Notes: generated from the sequence alone by a model not told the origin. Counted from the stretch's first letter, positions 34,601 to 46,507 are shown. The stretch is DNA of 64,000 nucleotides from Echinometra lucunter (GCA_029962745.1 CM057152.1:23269176-23333175), one strand, 5' to 3'. Numbers and translations are program-made.

Positions 34601-37600
34601 TACTTATGGTTATTTCAAGTCTTATGTTATTGCTTTTATAAAATTTGTGTGTGTGTGTGTGATATGAGGTTTGTTTGTATTCAATTGCAAATTCTGCCTT
34701 CCTAGAAAGCATATTACAAAAAGTTAAGAACCTTTCTGTCTTTCAAATAATCTTTTACATTTATACTTACTAAATTAGAGTTATGAAATTCCTGTGAGAA
34801 TTTTTTCATTCGTTGTTGAAACAAAGAATTACAATAAAACCCATTGAACACTAAGCCCGAGAAAGCTCATGGTAAGTCTTTAGTGAATGCATGTCATACT
34901 GAAATTAAATGGTGCTCAGTGTTTTCTCTATTTCTATTTTTTTTTTATTTTCTATTTTTTGGGTGGTGGTATATAGGGTGCTTAAGTGAAAAATATCCTC
35001 ACAGACATTAATGGAATCATTAAATGTGCTGAGCAGCAAACTCTCACTGAGAGCTCTGGTGATCAAATCAAATAGTTCGCTGCTATTCTAAATAACTAAT
35101 TAAGTACATGTAATATTAGACAAAAAAATAAACAAGACATTACGAGTTCTCGAGAAAAAAAAATGTTATAAATCAATTAGATCAAATAAATGAAATAAAT
35201 TAAAGTCCAGGAAACAACTACTGCATTAAACCCCACTGTCATGAATGTATTCTCTTTCTCGTAGATGGAGAAGTTCTTGGTTCTTTCAGCTCGGCCATCT
35301 CATCATCCTGTTTTGGTTATTTAACAGACATCAAGCACCATGTCATGTTTGATAAAAGCTATCTCCATCTTCAAAGCAAGTCTTCTTCACTTTGTTCACT
35401 GGTATTGTGTAATTACACAGAACAAGCCTTGGAAGAAATGAAGGTAATTGCAATCTGTTAGACAACACAGCATTACCAGTTTTATGTGTGGTATGGTTTA
35501 AGGGATAATGGTTTTGGTATAAACAAACTGGTCATTTCATGTGGATTGCTTTAATTGACAAGGTCCAACTATGGGAGATAGATATTTCTATAAACAGCAG
35601 ATAGATACGAAGTCTCTCCCCATCCACCATAAGTCATTGAAATAAAAATTTGCAGCTAAATCATTATGAAAGAATGTAATTTAGTGGTTTACATCAAACT
35701 AATTTATTTCTTTCAGTATCGGGTCCCACTGACAAATTAGCTCATCCCTTGTTATAGATAGAGTATATTAGATATGTACAGTGAAACCTGTCTATGAAGA
35801 CCGCCCAAGGGAGACTAAGAAAAACAGACTTTATGAGGAGTCCTTTATGTACAGGTTTCTTTAATAAATGTTTCAGTGGGAAACATTATACACATAGCGA
35901 ATAGACATGAGTGCGATGGTACGAGATTTCGCATGAGGTGAAAGAGCGACCTTCTATTCAACTCGGCTTCGCTCGTTGAATAGAAGTTATGTCGCGATCT
36001 TTCACCGAATGCGAAATCTTGTACCACTGCACGAGTTAGAATATTCGCTATTTGTATTGTACAATGCCTCGGAAGTCTGAGAAACTGATGAAAATCAAGA
36101 AAAACAGTCACATTTGGGTGAGAATTCAGGGTTTGTAGAGCAGGGAAAGGAGGGCCGACTGCAAAATGCAGCTGGCCTGTGTGCGTGCACGTATCTGTAC
36201 CCAGTGCACAACGTGACTTGCTGGCATAGCCTGAGCATGCAAAAATAAATACGCGTATAGGGTCCACAATGCACCGCAAGCTACTTGTGACATCACAAAG
36301 GAAACAAAAGTAATTCGTGGGAATCTACTGTGACGTCACGCTTATTAACCGTGCAGTGGTACATTTTGGATGGTACGAGTGCAATGGTACGAATATCGCG
36401 CGTTCAGCTCCCATAGACTTGCGTACAACAAGCTGAGTAGGCGTTGTACAATATGTAATGAAAATTGTGGTCTTTATAGACAGGTGGCCTTTCGATACAG
36501 GTTGTTGCAAAAACAGGTTTGACTGTAATACCTATCATTTTAGATGCAATCACCAAGCAGCCAATGCGAAACATGAAATTAATGTAGGATGGTTTTTGAA
36601 TCTAATATCTATTCTCTAAGGATATTTAGATGTTTGCATGCTTGGCTTGCTTGAAAATTGAAAATGCAACCTGAAACATGACAAGTTCATTCATTAATAT
36701 ATAGGATGATATTAAATCTAATATCTATTCTTAAGGATATTTACTCGTGAGAATGCTTGGCTTGCTTGAAAATTGAAAATGCAACCTGAAACATGACAAG
36801 TTCATTCCTTATTTTCATTTCTGAGCAGCATGTGTGTCAAGTGGCTCATCACACACTGGCCTTGACCTTGAGTAACCCAAATGCAGTCCCAGGAGCAGGA
36901 TGTCTCAATGTTGTCCTTGCCCATCATGTCAGAGAGCAGGTTAGAATATTACTCCCCCAGTCTGTGGACAGAATAAGTAATTCATTATCTCTCAGAAATC
37001 AATTCAAACATTTGCAAATTCAAAATACTTGTATTCTATTTAAAAAGATAATTTCTGAATAATCAATTGACTGCAAGGGGTGTGCATCTATTTTTCCCTC
37101 TGTTACGAGCATGTAAAATGTTCCCATCAAAAAGTAATAACCCTTGGCTAAAAGGGATAAAGCATTGATGATCCCTCTGAACCGTACAAACCTAATGCAT
37201 GATGAAATGCGCATCGTTTTTGTATGGCAAGGACATCGATGTGCATGCTAAGACGCGCATAACACTCTTAGATTGCGCTTATATGTGATGTCTTAGAAGA
37301 AAGCAAATGGCAGCTGCCATGACTGTGTGATTCTTGGCATTTCTATCATGTTCATAGCTTAGCTTTTACTTTACATTCATATTGCTGACCCATTTTATGA
37401 AATAATTCAAGTCACAATGATGAACTCGATAAGGGCTTGTTCATTAGAGCTTGTTCATTATCCCATTGAGACTATTATGTTTGTGCAGTGCATATGCACT
37501 AAATCAGTCACAAACATGAATTTATTTGTATAATTTACTGCATTTTCTCATACTCGTAGTCTTCATTTAGGGACTATTTAGTCCTTGTATAAAATGGTTA

Positions 37601-38297
37601 AAATAGTGAGAATTCAGCCTTTATCTTCATTGCTGCAACATACAAGTATTGCCAACTTGAGAAGTGAACAAAATTGTGTAACATTTTTTCCGTATTTGTT
37701 TAATGTTAGGTACTGCATTTAGATGAGAGTGTATGGAGAGACATAGGATGTTCCAAGGCACAGTTTCTTCAGTTGAGTGAGACCTTCGCATCATGCCTGG
37801 AAGCAGTCTCCATGGCAACCATTCATGATGGCAGCCATCTTGTGACAGACTCCACCTCTCATCACAGCTGGCGCATCCCCAGAGAAGCCATGGCTGATCC
37901 TGATTGGCTGCAAAGACTGGGTAGGTGTGGCTGTGGTATGAAGACAGCCAATCAGCTGAGGGCTAGCTCCTGGAGCATTGTCGGGAACCTGAAGTATGGG
38001 GTGTACAAGATGGAGGGGCAGGTTGCCAAAGAGACAAGCAGGACTTCAGATGATAAGGACTGTGATGATGAATATGAACAAGGAGTTCATGCTAGGAACA
38101 TGTCGCTTCCAACTGGCAGCAATTGGACTGCAATGCATGATGGAACGTCTAGTCATGAGCCTGCTAAGGGTGAAGATAGTGAAGGGCCCGATCTAATCTT
38201 GGACTTGTTTGCTGTCAGGTTCAATTCATTTTGTGTGGCTGTTGACATTGCCAATCTTGTGTTGAGAATTGGACATACTGTAGAAGATGTCAACTGA
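31699..38297 (+). CDS. MKKS: MKKS/BBS6, chaperonin-like BBSome assembly factor
   Basis: MKKS is a divergent group II chaperonin homologue that, with BBS10 and BBS12, helps assemble the BBSome for ciliary trafficking. Coding exons: 31699-32525, 33844-34052, 35265-35443, 36829-36939 and 37710-38297. GT/AG borders hold throughout and the frame is continuous: 1914 nt, 637 residues (human 570). Recognisable blocks include KSCFGPEGHLKMI (about 43-55), RIPINVASMETLLSLTRSVI, ISLSGDSEEFTDVG, VACQKVIHPS, CGCGMKTANQL and the C-terminal ILDLFAVRFNSF...ANLVLRIGHTVEDVN. The chaperonin GDGTT ATPase motif is replaced by SDGGL (98-102), as in other MKKS proteins. The ATG coincides with the first exon base; Met10 (ATGG context) is an alternative start. 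An acceptor shift of 3 nt at exon 36829 is possible. Confidence 0.92.
32573..33775. repeat. Tandem duplication in the first MKKS coding intron
   Basis: A unit starting TAGAATGAAAGATATGAAC occurs at about 32573 and again at about 33477. It shares the later words GCCAAGATGATTATTTCAAC and CTAACATTGGTAAGC. The right unit is about 300 bp. The left unit is the same sequence interrupted by the 600-bp element at 32747-33350. Confidence 0.75.
32747..33350. mobile_element. MITE inserted in one unit of the intron duplication
   Basis: It starts TATGCCTCCGCCCACCGTAG. The complementary terminal word GGCGGAGGCATAAATTTCG is at about 33303-33321, followed by a GC-rich end. The interior has three to four imperfect repeats of a word around TTGACGGATCAACTTCAAAC, about 120 bp apart. 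The right-hand duplicate shows the uninterrupted sequence (CAACAATTTTTTCGATGC), defining the boundaries. Confidence 0.7.
34079..34428. mobile_element. MITE family A, copy 2
   Basis: The ends read AGGCTTGTCCAGGTATGACG and TATCTGAACAAGCCT, with TTTAG-like words on both sides. It is the same family as 10889-11227. It lies in the MKKS intron after exon 33844-34052. Confidence 0.6.
35777..36527. mobile_element. TA-flanked TIR element carrying a nested hairpin
   Basis: CAGTGAAACCTGTCTATGA at 35779 is mirrored by TAGACAGGTG near 36475 and CAGGTTTGACTG near 36514, with TA flanks. The middle (about 35870-36450) looks like a second inserted sequence. It contains a long hairpin at 35895-36049 with arms of about 70 bp around TCGGCTTCGCTC. 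Within an MKKS intron. Confidence 0.5.
36600..36811. repeat. Tandem duplication next to an MKKS splice acceptor
   Basis: A block of about 100 bp (ATCTAATATCTATTCT to ACAAGTTCATTC) at 36600-36694 recurs at about 36714-36808. It ends roughly 20 bp before the acceptor of exon 36829. The copies differ by a few bases. The likely branch-point region may therefore exist twice. Confidence 0.65.
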
Positions 38298-38581
38298 TGC
38301 TCTTATTTCAAATGGACCACTTCCACAAATATTTGGCGCCATAAAATGAAACAACATGTATATTTGCACATTGAGAGTGAAATTTAAATTGGAGCAGCCT
38401 TCTTCTAATGAATATTCTTATACATGTACTACAGTTGCCTGTGAAAAATGCATCATTTTTATGATGCAACTTTCACTGCGTTGATTTTTCCCTTTTTTCA
38501 AATTAGAATCTGGAAGCATTGGTGTAATTATTTTTTCACTTTATTTTTTCAGTCTGTGGCATTATCCATCATTTCTTTGTT

Positions 38582-38587
38582 AATAAA
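38582..38587 (+). promoter_or_regulatory. Candidate MKKS polyadenylation signal
   Basis: AATAAA lies 285 bp after the MKKS stop codon, in AT-rich DNA. It is the first canonical signal downstream. Confidence 0.45.
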
Positions 38588-38605
38588 TGAAAATGAATGA
38601 AAAAT

Positions 38606-39245
38606 CTATGTAATTTAATTCAATTTGGGGTCGATTGGGCAAAAGATAGAAATTGTTGTTTTATGTGACTCCAAGCAGATCATCAAAAATAAATGTGCTT
38701 ATTACTCATTTTGTAGTGAAGGTAGAATAATCATTGGTAATGTTGATACTACACTGTATTAAAATTCTGTGAGACAGTAATGTTATACATGTACAACTTA
38801 TCATTGAGGAACTAATTACTACATGTAGTATTATGTAATAATGCCATTTCTTGGGTTTGTCATAATCTTTCTCTATAAGCCTATCATTCAGGGAGGAAGT
38901 TTTGATCAGATGCCACAGGCAGTCAAAAGATCATCATGAAAGCTCACTTACCTGTTGTTTTTTTTCTTTATCTTTTATTATGTTTCAGCATAATCAAAGG
39001 AAATTACATTACCTAATCATTATTCTGTCCGCAACCTACTTATGACATGACTATGTTAATACCGTTCATATTGAATTATGTGTGGCAAAACCGTAAGTTG
39101 TCATATTAACACTTCGCCCGCTGAATCAGTCTTTAGGGAAAAATAATGACAATTGTTCTTTCAATATTTTCTTTAACTTCTGATATCCTTTGTGCAGTCA
39201 TTGATGCTGATAATTCTGATAATTGTCCTATAGATATTGCTCAAA
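38606..39245. other. Noncoding, downstream of MKKS
   Basis: No gene or clear repeat is visible; AT-rich sequence only. Confidence 0.3.
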
Positions 39246-39377
39246 TACAGTGGAACCTCATTATAAAGAACACTGTTATAGCAAACTCTCGTTATAACAA
39301 GGTACTTTTGCTGGTCCCATCTCTTTGTATTTTGTTTTTTTGCCCTGAGGTTTTTGTTATAACGTGGTTCACCTGTA
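39246..39377. mobile_element. Short pogo-like MITE
   Basis: CAGTGGAACCTCATTATAA is mirrored by TTATAACGTGGTTCACCTG, flanked by TA. About 128 bp. Confidence 0.55.
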
Positions 39378-39725
39378 CATTTTATCTTACCTGTTTTCGT
39401 ATTCCCTGATACACTTGTAAAGTAGATAACTAATTATGACGATTGTGTGATTTAATTGCACAATGATGGTATGGATCTTCGACATCAGAGATTATCAGGA
39501 TATCATTTTGCCAGTAATTGATGAAAGAAGTCAGGTTTCATTTTTTAGGGAACACAATGTTTAACAGATTTAGTTTAATGGCCACAGTCTCATATTTTTT
39601 TGACATTGTGATTATACCGTGGCTATATTGATGTGAAAGACAGATAGTGTGTATCTGTTGAGATAGGTCTTGTGAAGATACATTGGATATGATGCGATTT
39701 TGGTATAACATGTTTTCCATAAACT

Positions 39726-40074
39726 CTAAGGTTCGTTCAGATATGATGCAACTTAGTGCCACCACATTTTTTGTGTACAGGTCTAGGGGGTATGGGGCGA
39801 CAAAAAAATGTTGCCGAGGCAGGACACATTTAGGTTTGTTGCCTGGCTGCAAAAAAATGCGCACCAATCAAATTCCTAAAAAGTTAGTGCAGAAATTGTT
39901 GTCATGAGATATTTGCGCAAGTTTTGACAAAATTCTCTCTTATTTGAGAGTTGACCTCTAATGCGCATTCATTAGCATAAGTGGCGGCACAAAGTCACAT
40001 CATATCTGAACACAAAAAATGTGCTGGCACAATGTGGCGGCACAAAGTCGCATCATATATGAACGTACCTTAAG
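39726..40074. mobile_element. MITE family A, copy 3
   Basis: CTAAGGTTCGTTCAGATATG is mirrored by CATATATGAACGTACCTTAAG. The inner word GGCACAAAGTC.CATCATAT is duplicated near the right end (about 39980 and 40040). Same family as 10889-11227. Confidence 0.6.
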
Positions 40075-40601
40075 CCTGAATGATCTCAGGCCTAGTATTC
40101 AGTGGGTTAAGAGCGAAATTAAAAAGGTCTTTGCCAACTTGAGGTTAGATAACGGCTTTTTTTAAAGATATTTTTTGTGTGTGTGAGGACTTCAATTTAG
40201 ATGAAGAATAATCTAATGAAAATGAATTATGTAAGTTGAAAGTGAGCATGAAATAAAGGAACTGAATTAAATGTTTTTTCTAGCAGTGTTTTTATTCTTA
40301 CATTCTTTGTATTGTACATAGGTAATTAGGTACAGTAAAGAGATATATTTAGATTGTGGATCTCCTACCCACTGGAACAGAAGAAATGAGGTGGTGCAAG
40401 AGATGGAAAATAATTTCCAGCATTCAATTCCAGATGGTACATTCAGAACATGACTCAAAATATGACTGACTGTTCATTTCTTGTGTTTGGACCATCCTTC
40501 CCCAAAGTCATTTGTGTGCTTGCTCTGAGAGAACGGGGTGGGGAGAGTATGCATGAGAGAGAGATAGAGCCGAGAATAAAGGAAAGAGAGGTACAGAAAA
40601 T

Positions 40602-40641
40602 AGAGAGAGAGAGAGAGAGAGAGAGAGACACACACACACAC
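40602..40641 (+). repeat. (GA)n(CA)n microsatellite
   Basis: A run of GA dinucleotides passes directly into CA dinucleotides within a wider purine-rich stretch. ORFs on both strands here are compositional. Confidence 0.8.
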
Positions 40642-40884
40642 ATGGGGAAGCAAAGATAGAGAATGGAGAGATAAAGAATTGAGCAAGGGGCAGTTTCCGT
40701 CGTAATTTGTTTAAAAAGGATAAATAGGGGGTAATATAATTAGAATGCTCTGTGCATGCAGAATTTGCATTATCCTGAGAACATTTTTCTGTGTCCATAT
40801 TTATAACATCAGCCTTTCATAAACTTTACAAAGGCTTTGAATTATTCATCTATCAACGGAAAGGCACAATTAACCTATTACATT

Positions 40885-41110
40885 ATTCTCATCATCATCA
40901 TCATCATCATCATCTTTTTTTTTTTTCATTTATTTCAAATTCCCATAAAAACATTAACAATTTATATATTCGACAACAAAAGGTCACGCATACGTGTACG
41001 TAAAAAAACAAGAATTTGTAGGAGCCAGCAGAGGCCATTGGCCTTTCAAAGGCTGGGCTCCTAAAAAACCACAGTAATTAAATTATAATAAAAGAAAAGA
41101 GATTGGGTAT
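40885..41110 (-). mobile_element. Retroposon 3' end with (ATG)n tail
   Basis: On the minus strand, a block with GGAGCCCAGCCTTTGAAAGG leads into GGGAATTTGAAATAAATGAA, then an A run and a (GAT)n tail (about 40890-40930). This resembles the microsatellite-tailed 3' ends of non-LTR retroposons. Confidence 0.35.
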
Positions 41111-41319
41111 TAATACAGGCGAAACAAGATTACGATGAGAATTCATTCATGATCATCATTATCATCATCGCGGCACCCTGCTCAGTACTCACAACTTTTT
41201 TCTCTATTAAAACGTGTCATACAATTCAATTCAAATCCAATTTTATTCATCCAAATCCTCAAGGAGCACTGTGTATATGTGCACTGTGTAAATGTTACAC
41301 TACAGCGCAGTAGAGTATA

Positions 41320-41352
41320 ATTACATAGTGACTGCGCTATATAAATGGTCTA

Positions 41353-41396
<44 letters not shown>

Positions 41397-41410
41397 CATT
41401 ATTATTATAA
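41320..41410 (+). mobile_element. LINE-type tail with (ATT)n
   Basis: GCGCTATATAAATGG followed by about 19 ATT units is the characteristic end of CR1/L2-like retroposons in marine invertebrates. No coding part is recognised upstream. Confidence 0.5.
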
Positions 41411-42217
41411 GTACTTATACTTTTATATATTGTACAATTACCAGTAATGGTAAAAGAAAAAAAAAACATAAAAAGAAGAAAGAAGAAACTGCTATCGTTA
41501 TTTCCTCCTACAAGCTTAGCCCATCTAGCAGGAGAGGTATTCCCGGAGGTATTCTTCTTGAATGTACTGCTCCACATCTCCTAAATCAAAGCAAGCACCT
41601 TTGAACCTTTATTCTATTATAGACGCCAGACTAAAAGGGCTCTGTTGTGCAATTTGACAAAATATAAACCATGGCAGTACAAGGCTATAAGTGATTTGTT
41701 CCCAGTGTAATAAATAATGTTCCTGCCTTTTCCCGCTAACTTGAATCAGCCGCGCATCTGTCTCTTGCAGACGACGCCGTTCAGAGAGCGTGCGCTCCTT
41801 TGTCCAGGATAACCTTTAACCCTCCGATGTTATTATCTACAAAAGGCCAAGGCGTTGTAATTCCCCGCTCCCCGCCTCGCTGCATAGTGCAAAGCTGTAT
41901 GTTGGAGTTTGTACACTGACATTCATTTACCTATAGGTTATATTTGATAACCAGGCATCAAAGTATCCTTGTGATCCCGGCTTGTGATACGATATAATCT
42001 CTGTCGACTGTACAGCCATATATTTTAACTGCATTGATTCACATTCTATCAAACTGGTTTGTGCTGCATTATTTGCAAAGACGAAGTCCCGGGGACGAAG
42101 TGTGCTCGTATTCAGAGAGACTGTTATGAAGACGTATGAAGGGAGACTGATCGGTACCTAGGTGCATCCATTTGGAGTTCACATGCTAAATCTACAGTAC
42201 GGAAACATTTCATCGTC

Positions 42218-42667
42218 ATGGGTTTAATTCACTATGTTGCCGTGCTTGTCGGCTTCCTGTTCATCTTCGCCGGCCTTCTCAAACTGACCCCTATCGAGCT
42301 GGGCAACGGCTTCAGTCAGTCAGAGATGAAAGCGATGTTCAAACGCTACCTCGCTGTCCTCCCCGTGCACCAGATCGGCGGGGTCACCATTACGACGACG
42401 ATTTACAGATCGGCTGTGGGGTTTGCTGAAACCGTGTTCGGGAGCATGCTTGCGTTCGGACGTTCATTTTGGAGGGTGATCGGTGCGTTTTATCTTCTTG
42501 TGATCATGATTGGAGCATTCATTACACATCAGAAGATAGGTGATCCGATTGCGATGGCCTCCCCTCCTCTCTTTCTTGGCATTCTACTGTTAATCATTTT
42601 GCTGAACCGACGTGATCTGAATACCAACTATACCAGCAGGACTACTATTAAGGCAAAGAGCGAATAA
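42218..42667 (+). CDS. TMEM35A: TMEM35A (NACHO)-like four-pass membrane protein
   Basis: Intact single-exon ORF of 149 residues with a strong start context (G at -3, G at +4). TMEM35A is an ER chaperone for nicotinic acetylcholine receptor assembly, and the family has a DoxX-like four-helix layout. Here TM1 is about residues 5-23 (VLVGFLFIFAGLLKLTP), TM2 about 60-80, TM3 about 86-105 and TM4 about 114-131. Family blocks present include G.IKLTP-like (GLLKLTP), YLAVLPVHQIG, a central Arg-Ser...E, and HQKIGDP. The C-terminus is short and basic. A diverged paralogue lies 12.7 kb downstream in the same orientation. It could equally be TMEM35B-like; orthology to one vertebrate member is not certain. 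Confidence 0.75.
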   Translation: MGLIHYVAVLVGFLFIFAGLLKLTPIELGNGFSQSEMKAMFKRYLAVLPVHQIGGVTITTTIYRSAVGFAETVFGSMLAFGRSFWRVIGAFYLLVIMIGAFITHQKIGDPIAMASPPLFLGILLLIILLNRRDLNTNYTSRTTIKAKSE

Positions 42668-43254
42668 GATTATCATGAAAATACCCAAATTACATGCATC
42701 AAACATCGGGACATGATCACGAGACTGTGGTATTCATCATAATTGTAACAATGAACGTTTTACGTTGTACATATTTTTTACTTGTCAAGGGTCTAGTGCT
42801 TCGAGTTTTCTGATTATTAATTTTCATCATTTTAAAACTGAATTATTACGACACTTTGATAAGTCACGTTTAAAGGTATATCCGCTATGCATGTGTTCAT
42901 GCATGGGGGTGTTTATTTCGGAGAATTCTTGATGTAAAAAGAAATTTATATGAGGACTATTTTGGGAGAATGGTGCATTCTAAAGAAGGTTGTCTGTTGG
43001 CTAATTCATGCTGCTTTGTATTACATGTATTCGGAAAACAAACGAAGCGTTATCATGTTTTGAATAGTGTTTCTAAGCAAAAAATATATAATGTAAGGCA
43101 TATGTTAAGCAATCATGATGCAAATAAGCATGATGAAATCCTCTTCTTTCGGCCACTAGTGCTAAGATTTCCCATGTGGATCCAAAGGTGCAAGGGCCTA
43201 CCAGAGGTCATAATAAAAAAATAAAAATAAAAAAAAAAACTGTATATCCCAAGG

Positions 43255-43464
43255 TCGGTCTCAGTGACAGGAGAATGAGAAAACCTTGGAATAGTCTTAA
43301 GTAATGATATAGTTAATGCACCCAGTGTCCACAGCTTCGAAAACGGACTTGACAGATTCTGGAGAGATGAACCAGTGAAGTTTAAGTTTGACGCTGACCC
43401 ACCCGGTCATGATCCTACCAACTTAAAAAGACGACATAACCTGGATGTGAATACAGAGGCTTGA
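43255..43464 (+). pseudogene. LINE reverse-transcriptase C-terminal remnant
   Basis: One frame gives PWNSLK. After a one-base shift the next gives DIVNAPSVHSFENGLDRFW and a tail to TGA at about 43464. The series WNSLP..IV.A.SV.SFK..LD.FW is the usual end of non-LTR retrotransposon RTs. Frameshifted, hence dead. Confidence 0.65.
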
Positions 43465-45100
43465 GCCTGCGTTCAGAAGCATCCATAAGTATCTGTAAGT
43501 AAGTAAATATGATTCAAAGGGGTCTGGGGCACATTTAGGGGCAAATTTTGGTTGTTTTTGTATACCATATGCATTTTGTTAAAATGTTTTAATATGCGTA
43601 TTAAAATATCTCAATAATTGTGTAAGTAATCACTCTGATGAGGAGATGAAGTGATCAGACTTTGGGTATATGCATAAATCATTAAGAAGTGTTGAAAGTG
43701 TGTCACGATTTCATTGTGCAAAAAAATAAAGCTGCCAGCAATAAATCTGTTAGCAGTTGATAAGATTGTGTGCACTGTGCGGTTGTAAAGCGTGTTGCTT
43801 AAACATCCATGGATTATTTATCTTGTGGTGAAGTATTATGCAATTGTTTTAATGGCTCAAGATAATTGTAGGCCTATACATGGCTTATGATATGATAATC
43901 GTATACGATGGCTTATGTCATGTTATCATGATAATTCACATACCTGTATAGCTACATGTTTGGTTGGTGCATGGTTTCAGTCGTATCAGATTTAGTGTTA
44001 GTTTCAAAATCAAAATATCATACGCGTGACATTTAGCTATTTCCATTTTAAACAGTATTATGTCTTTTGGTGATTGAGTGCAGTCGGAATTTGAATTGGC
44101 AGGCATCTTAAAATTACCTAGGCTGTGCCCCCCCCCCCCCCCTCCTGATTTTACTAGGCAGTAGATTTCACAATTATGAATATTGTTCAAGTCTAGTAAA
44201 GAAAAATAACAATAACAAACAGATCCCCAAAATATGTTTCGTCCTTCGGGCTCAGTGTTCTGTGGTTTTCACTGCACTTTTCAGTTCAGTTCAATTCAGA
44301 TTTTAACAACGTCCACACTCACATACCATGTAAAATACTTGTCGGTATACAATATTCCTTTGTATAATAAAATCTCTCCTTTTACAGAATTCTATAAAGA
44401 AGGTGTAATTTTTTTTTTCTCTCATCAAATCATAATCTCTTGATTATAATTATAAGAAAACAAATGAGAAACGTGTGCGTAGATGAGGAGAAGCAGATGT
44501 AACACGATAAAAACTAGTTCCGAAAAATAAACCTAGGACTACTTCAATAGCCCTGTTTATCACCTTTACAAATGTGCTAACTTTACAATAGCTTATAATT
44601 ATGAAATAATCCGAATATGATTTTTATGGGCAGTATATACAATAGGCTTTTGAAATTGCCCTTGAGCTGATTTTTTCGAAAGTAGTTTTTATCATGTTAT
44701 GTAATGAAAATTGTGGAACGGGAGACTAGGAGAGAGGGGGAGAGAGATAGAGAAAGAAAGAAAAAGAAGTGGGGTTGGGGGCTTGGGGATGGGCTGGGGA
44801 AGATAATGGGTAAACAAGATGAGAATTGAATAAGAGTTTTGGGGGTTATCTTTTTAATCCATTCAATAGTAACGGTCTCCTAAGTTCTGAAATTCTGTTT
44901 AATAATATAATTTTCCAATTTCCTTTTTTTATATTCAGAAGTAACTTGCAAATGATTCATGTGTCTGAAATGTATATGTTTAAAATCTCTGTAATAGTTT
45001 ATTATGTTGTGTTGAACATGTCGAACGCAGAAATAAATTTCAAACAAAGTAAAGAAAACCAGGCTCTGGTGTCCTCCATATCTGCAGAAGCCCGGTGATA
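43465..45100. other. Noncoding, nothing recognised
   Basis: No supported gene. A candidate polyadenylation word (AATAAA, near 43726) might serve the TMEM35A-like gene. A C run lies at about 44128-44141. Confidence 0.3.
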
Positions 45101-45127
45101 GATATATATATATATAGGTATATATAG

Positions 45128-45270
45128 GCATTGGCGTTCTAAGCCAGTGACCCGGGTTCGATTCCCGGCGGAGGCATTTTTTCAACCCTTGATTCAAAAT
45201 GGATGACAGCTTTGGGGAACATTGAGGGAGCTACGCAATTATTATTCTCCCATTTTCATTTCTTTCAGTA
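45128..45270 (+). mobile_element. tRNA-derived SINE piece
   Basis: TTGGCGTTCTAAGCCAG can form an anticodon arm, and CCGGGTTCGATTCCCGG forms a perfect T arm. The 5' half of a tRNA is missing, replaced by (TA)n. The tail (GGATGACAGCT to GGAGCTACGCAATTATTATTC) recurs at 45452-45512, so this is a repeat family and not a tRNA gene. Confidence 0.55.
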
Positions 45271-45523
45271 TATATATATATACTGGTCATTTGGGCAGTT
45301 CAAACCAGTTATAAGTACGCCTTTAAAATTTTTTATGACAATTAACACAGTGAAGATAAGATAAAAGATAAACAATTTTCAGAATACCGCCCCAGGCTGA
45401 GATCCAACTGCGGCATGCGGCTTCTCATTGTTCATTAACTCATCTGCACCAAAATGGATGACAGCTCTGGGGAGCATTGAGGGAGCTACGCAATTATTAT
45501 TCTTCCATTTTCATTTTCTCAGT

Positions 45524-45540
<17 letters not shown>

Positions 45541-45587
<47 letters not shown>

Positions 45588-46021
45588 ATATATATATAAT
45601 ATATTATTTTTCTTTTATTTTCTTGATCTTTAAATTGCAGATATCTCAGTTTGACAAATTATGCATATATCTGTATTTGCATTCAAACTGTACATATATA
45701 TCCTCATTTCCCCTCCTATAGATTTTTTGTTGTTGTTTAAACTATTGTAGGTTTTTTAACAGTAGGTTGCACTGCTCCTACATTCCAAAAACAAACTATA
45801 AAATTTGAATAGGATCCAAATCAAATGGGGACTTATTAGTATTACATGCAGTTTCTATTCAAATTTTGAATAGATTCTTTTAGATTTTAATTCGATTCTG
45901 CTCAGAATTGAATGAAATCTAATAAAAATGAATAGAATCTATTCAAAATATGAAGAGAAACTACATGTAATACTATAAGTCCCCATTTGCTTTGGATCCT
46001 ATTCAAATCTGATTGGTTTGT

Positions 46022-46070
<49 letters not shown>

Positions 46071-46507
46071 ATATATATATAATATATTATTTTTCTTTTA
46101 TTTTCTTGATCTTTAAATTGCAGATATCTCAGTTTGACAAATTATGCATATATCTGTATTTGCATTCAAACTGTACATATATATCCTCATTTCCCCTCCT
46201 ATAGATTTTTTGTTGTTGTTTAAACTATTGTAGGTTTTTTAACAGTAGGTTGCACTGCTCCTACATTCCAAAAACAAACTATAAAATTTGAATAGGATCC
46301 AAATCAAATGGGGACTTATTAGTATTACATGCAGTTTCTATTCAAATTTTGAATAGATTCTTTTAGATTTTAATTCGATTCTGCTCAGAATTGAATGAAA
46401 TCTAATAAAAATGAATAGAATCTATTCAAAATATGAAGAGAAACTACATGTAATACTATAAGTCCCCATTTGCTTTGGATCCTATTCAAATCTGATTGGT
46501 TTGTCTT
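45541..46507. repeat. Exact tandem duplication, 483-bp period
   Basis: The segment from the (TA)n and CATGTATATA word at 45581 to GGTTTGTCTT at 46024 recurs at 46064-46507, apparently without a substitution outside the (TA)n run. Each unit contains a fold-back: AGGATCCAAATCAAATGGGG (about 45808 in unit 1) is mirrored by CCCCATTTGCTTTGGATCCT (about 45984). Confidence 0.85.

Noticed and set aside
40455..40798. Minus-strand ORFs rich in Ser-Leu repeats
   Set aside because: Translations of a (GA)n(CA)n microsatellite.
45128..45175. Possible tRNA gene
   Set aside because: Anticodon and T arms fold, but the acceptor 5' strand and D arm are replaced by (TA)n. The tail is repeated nearby, so it is a SINE.
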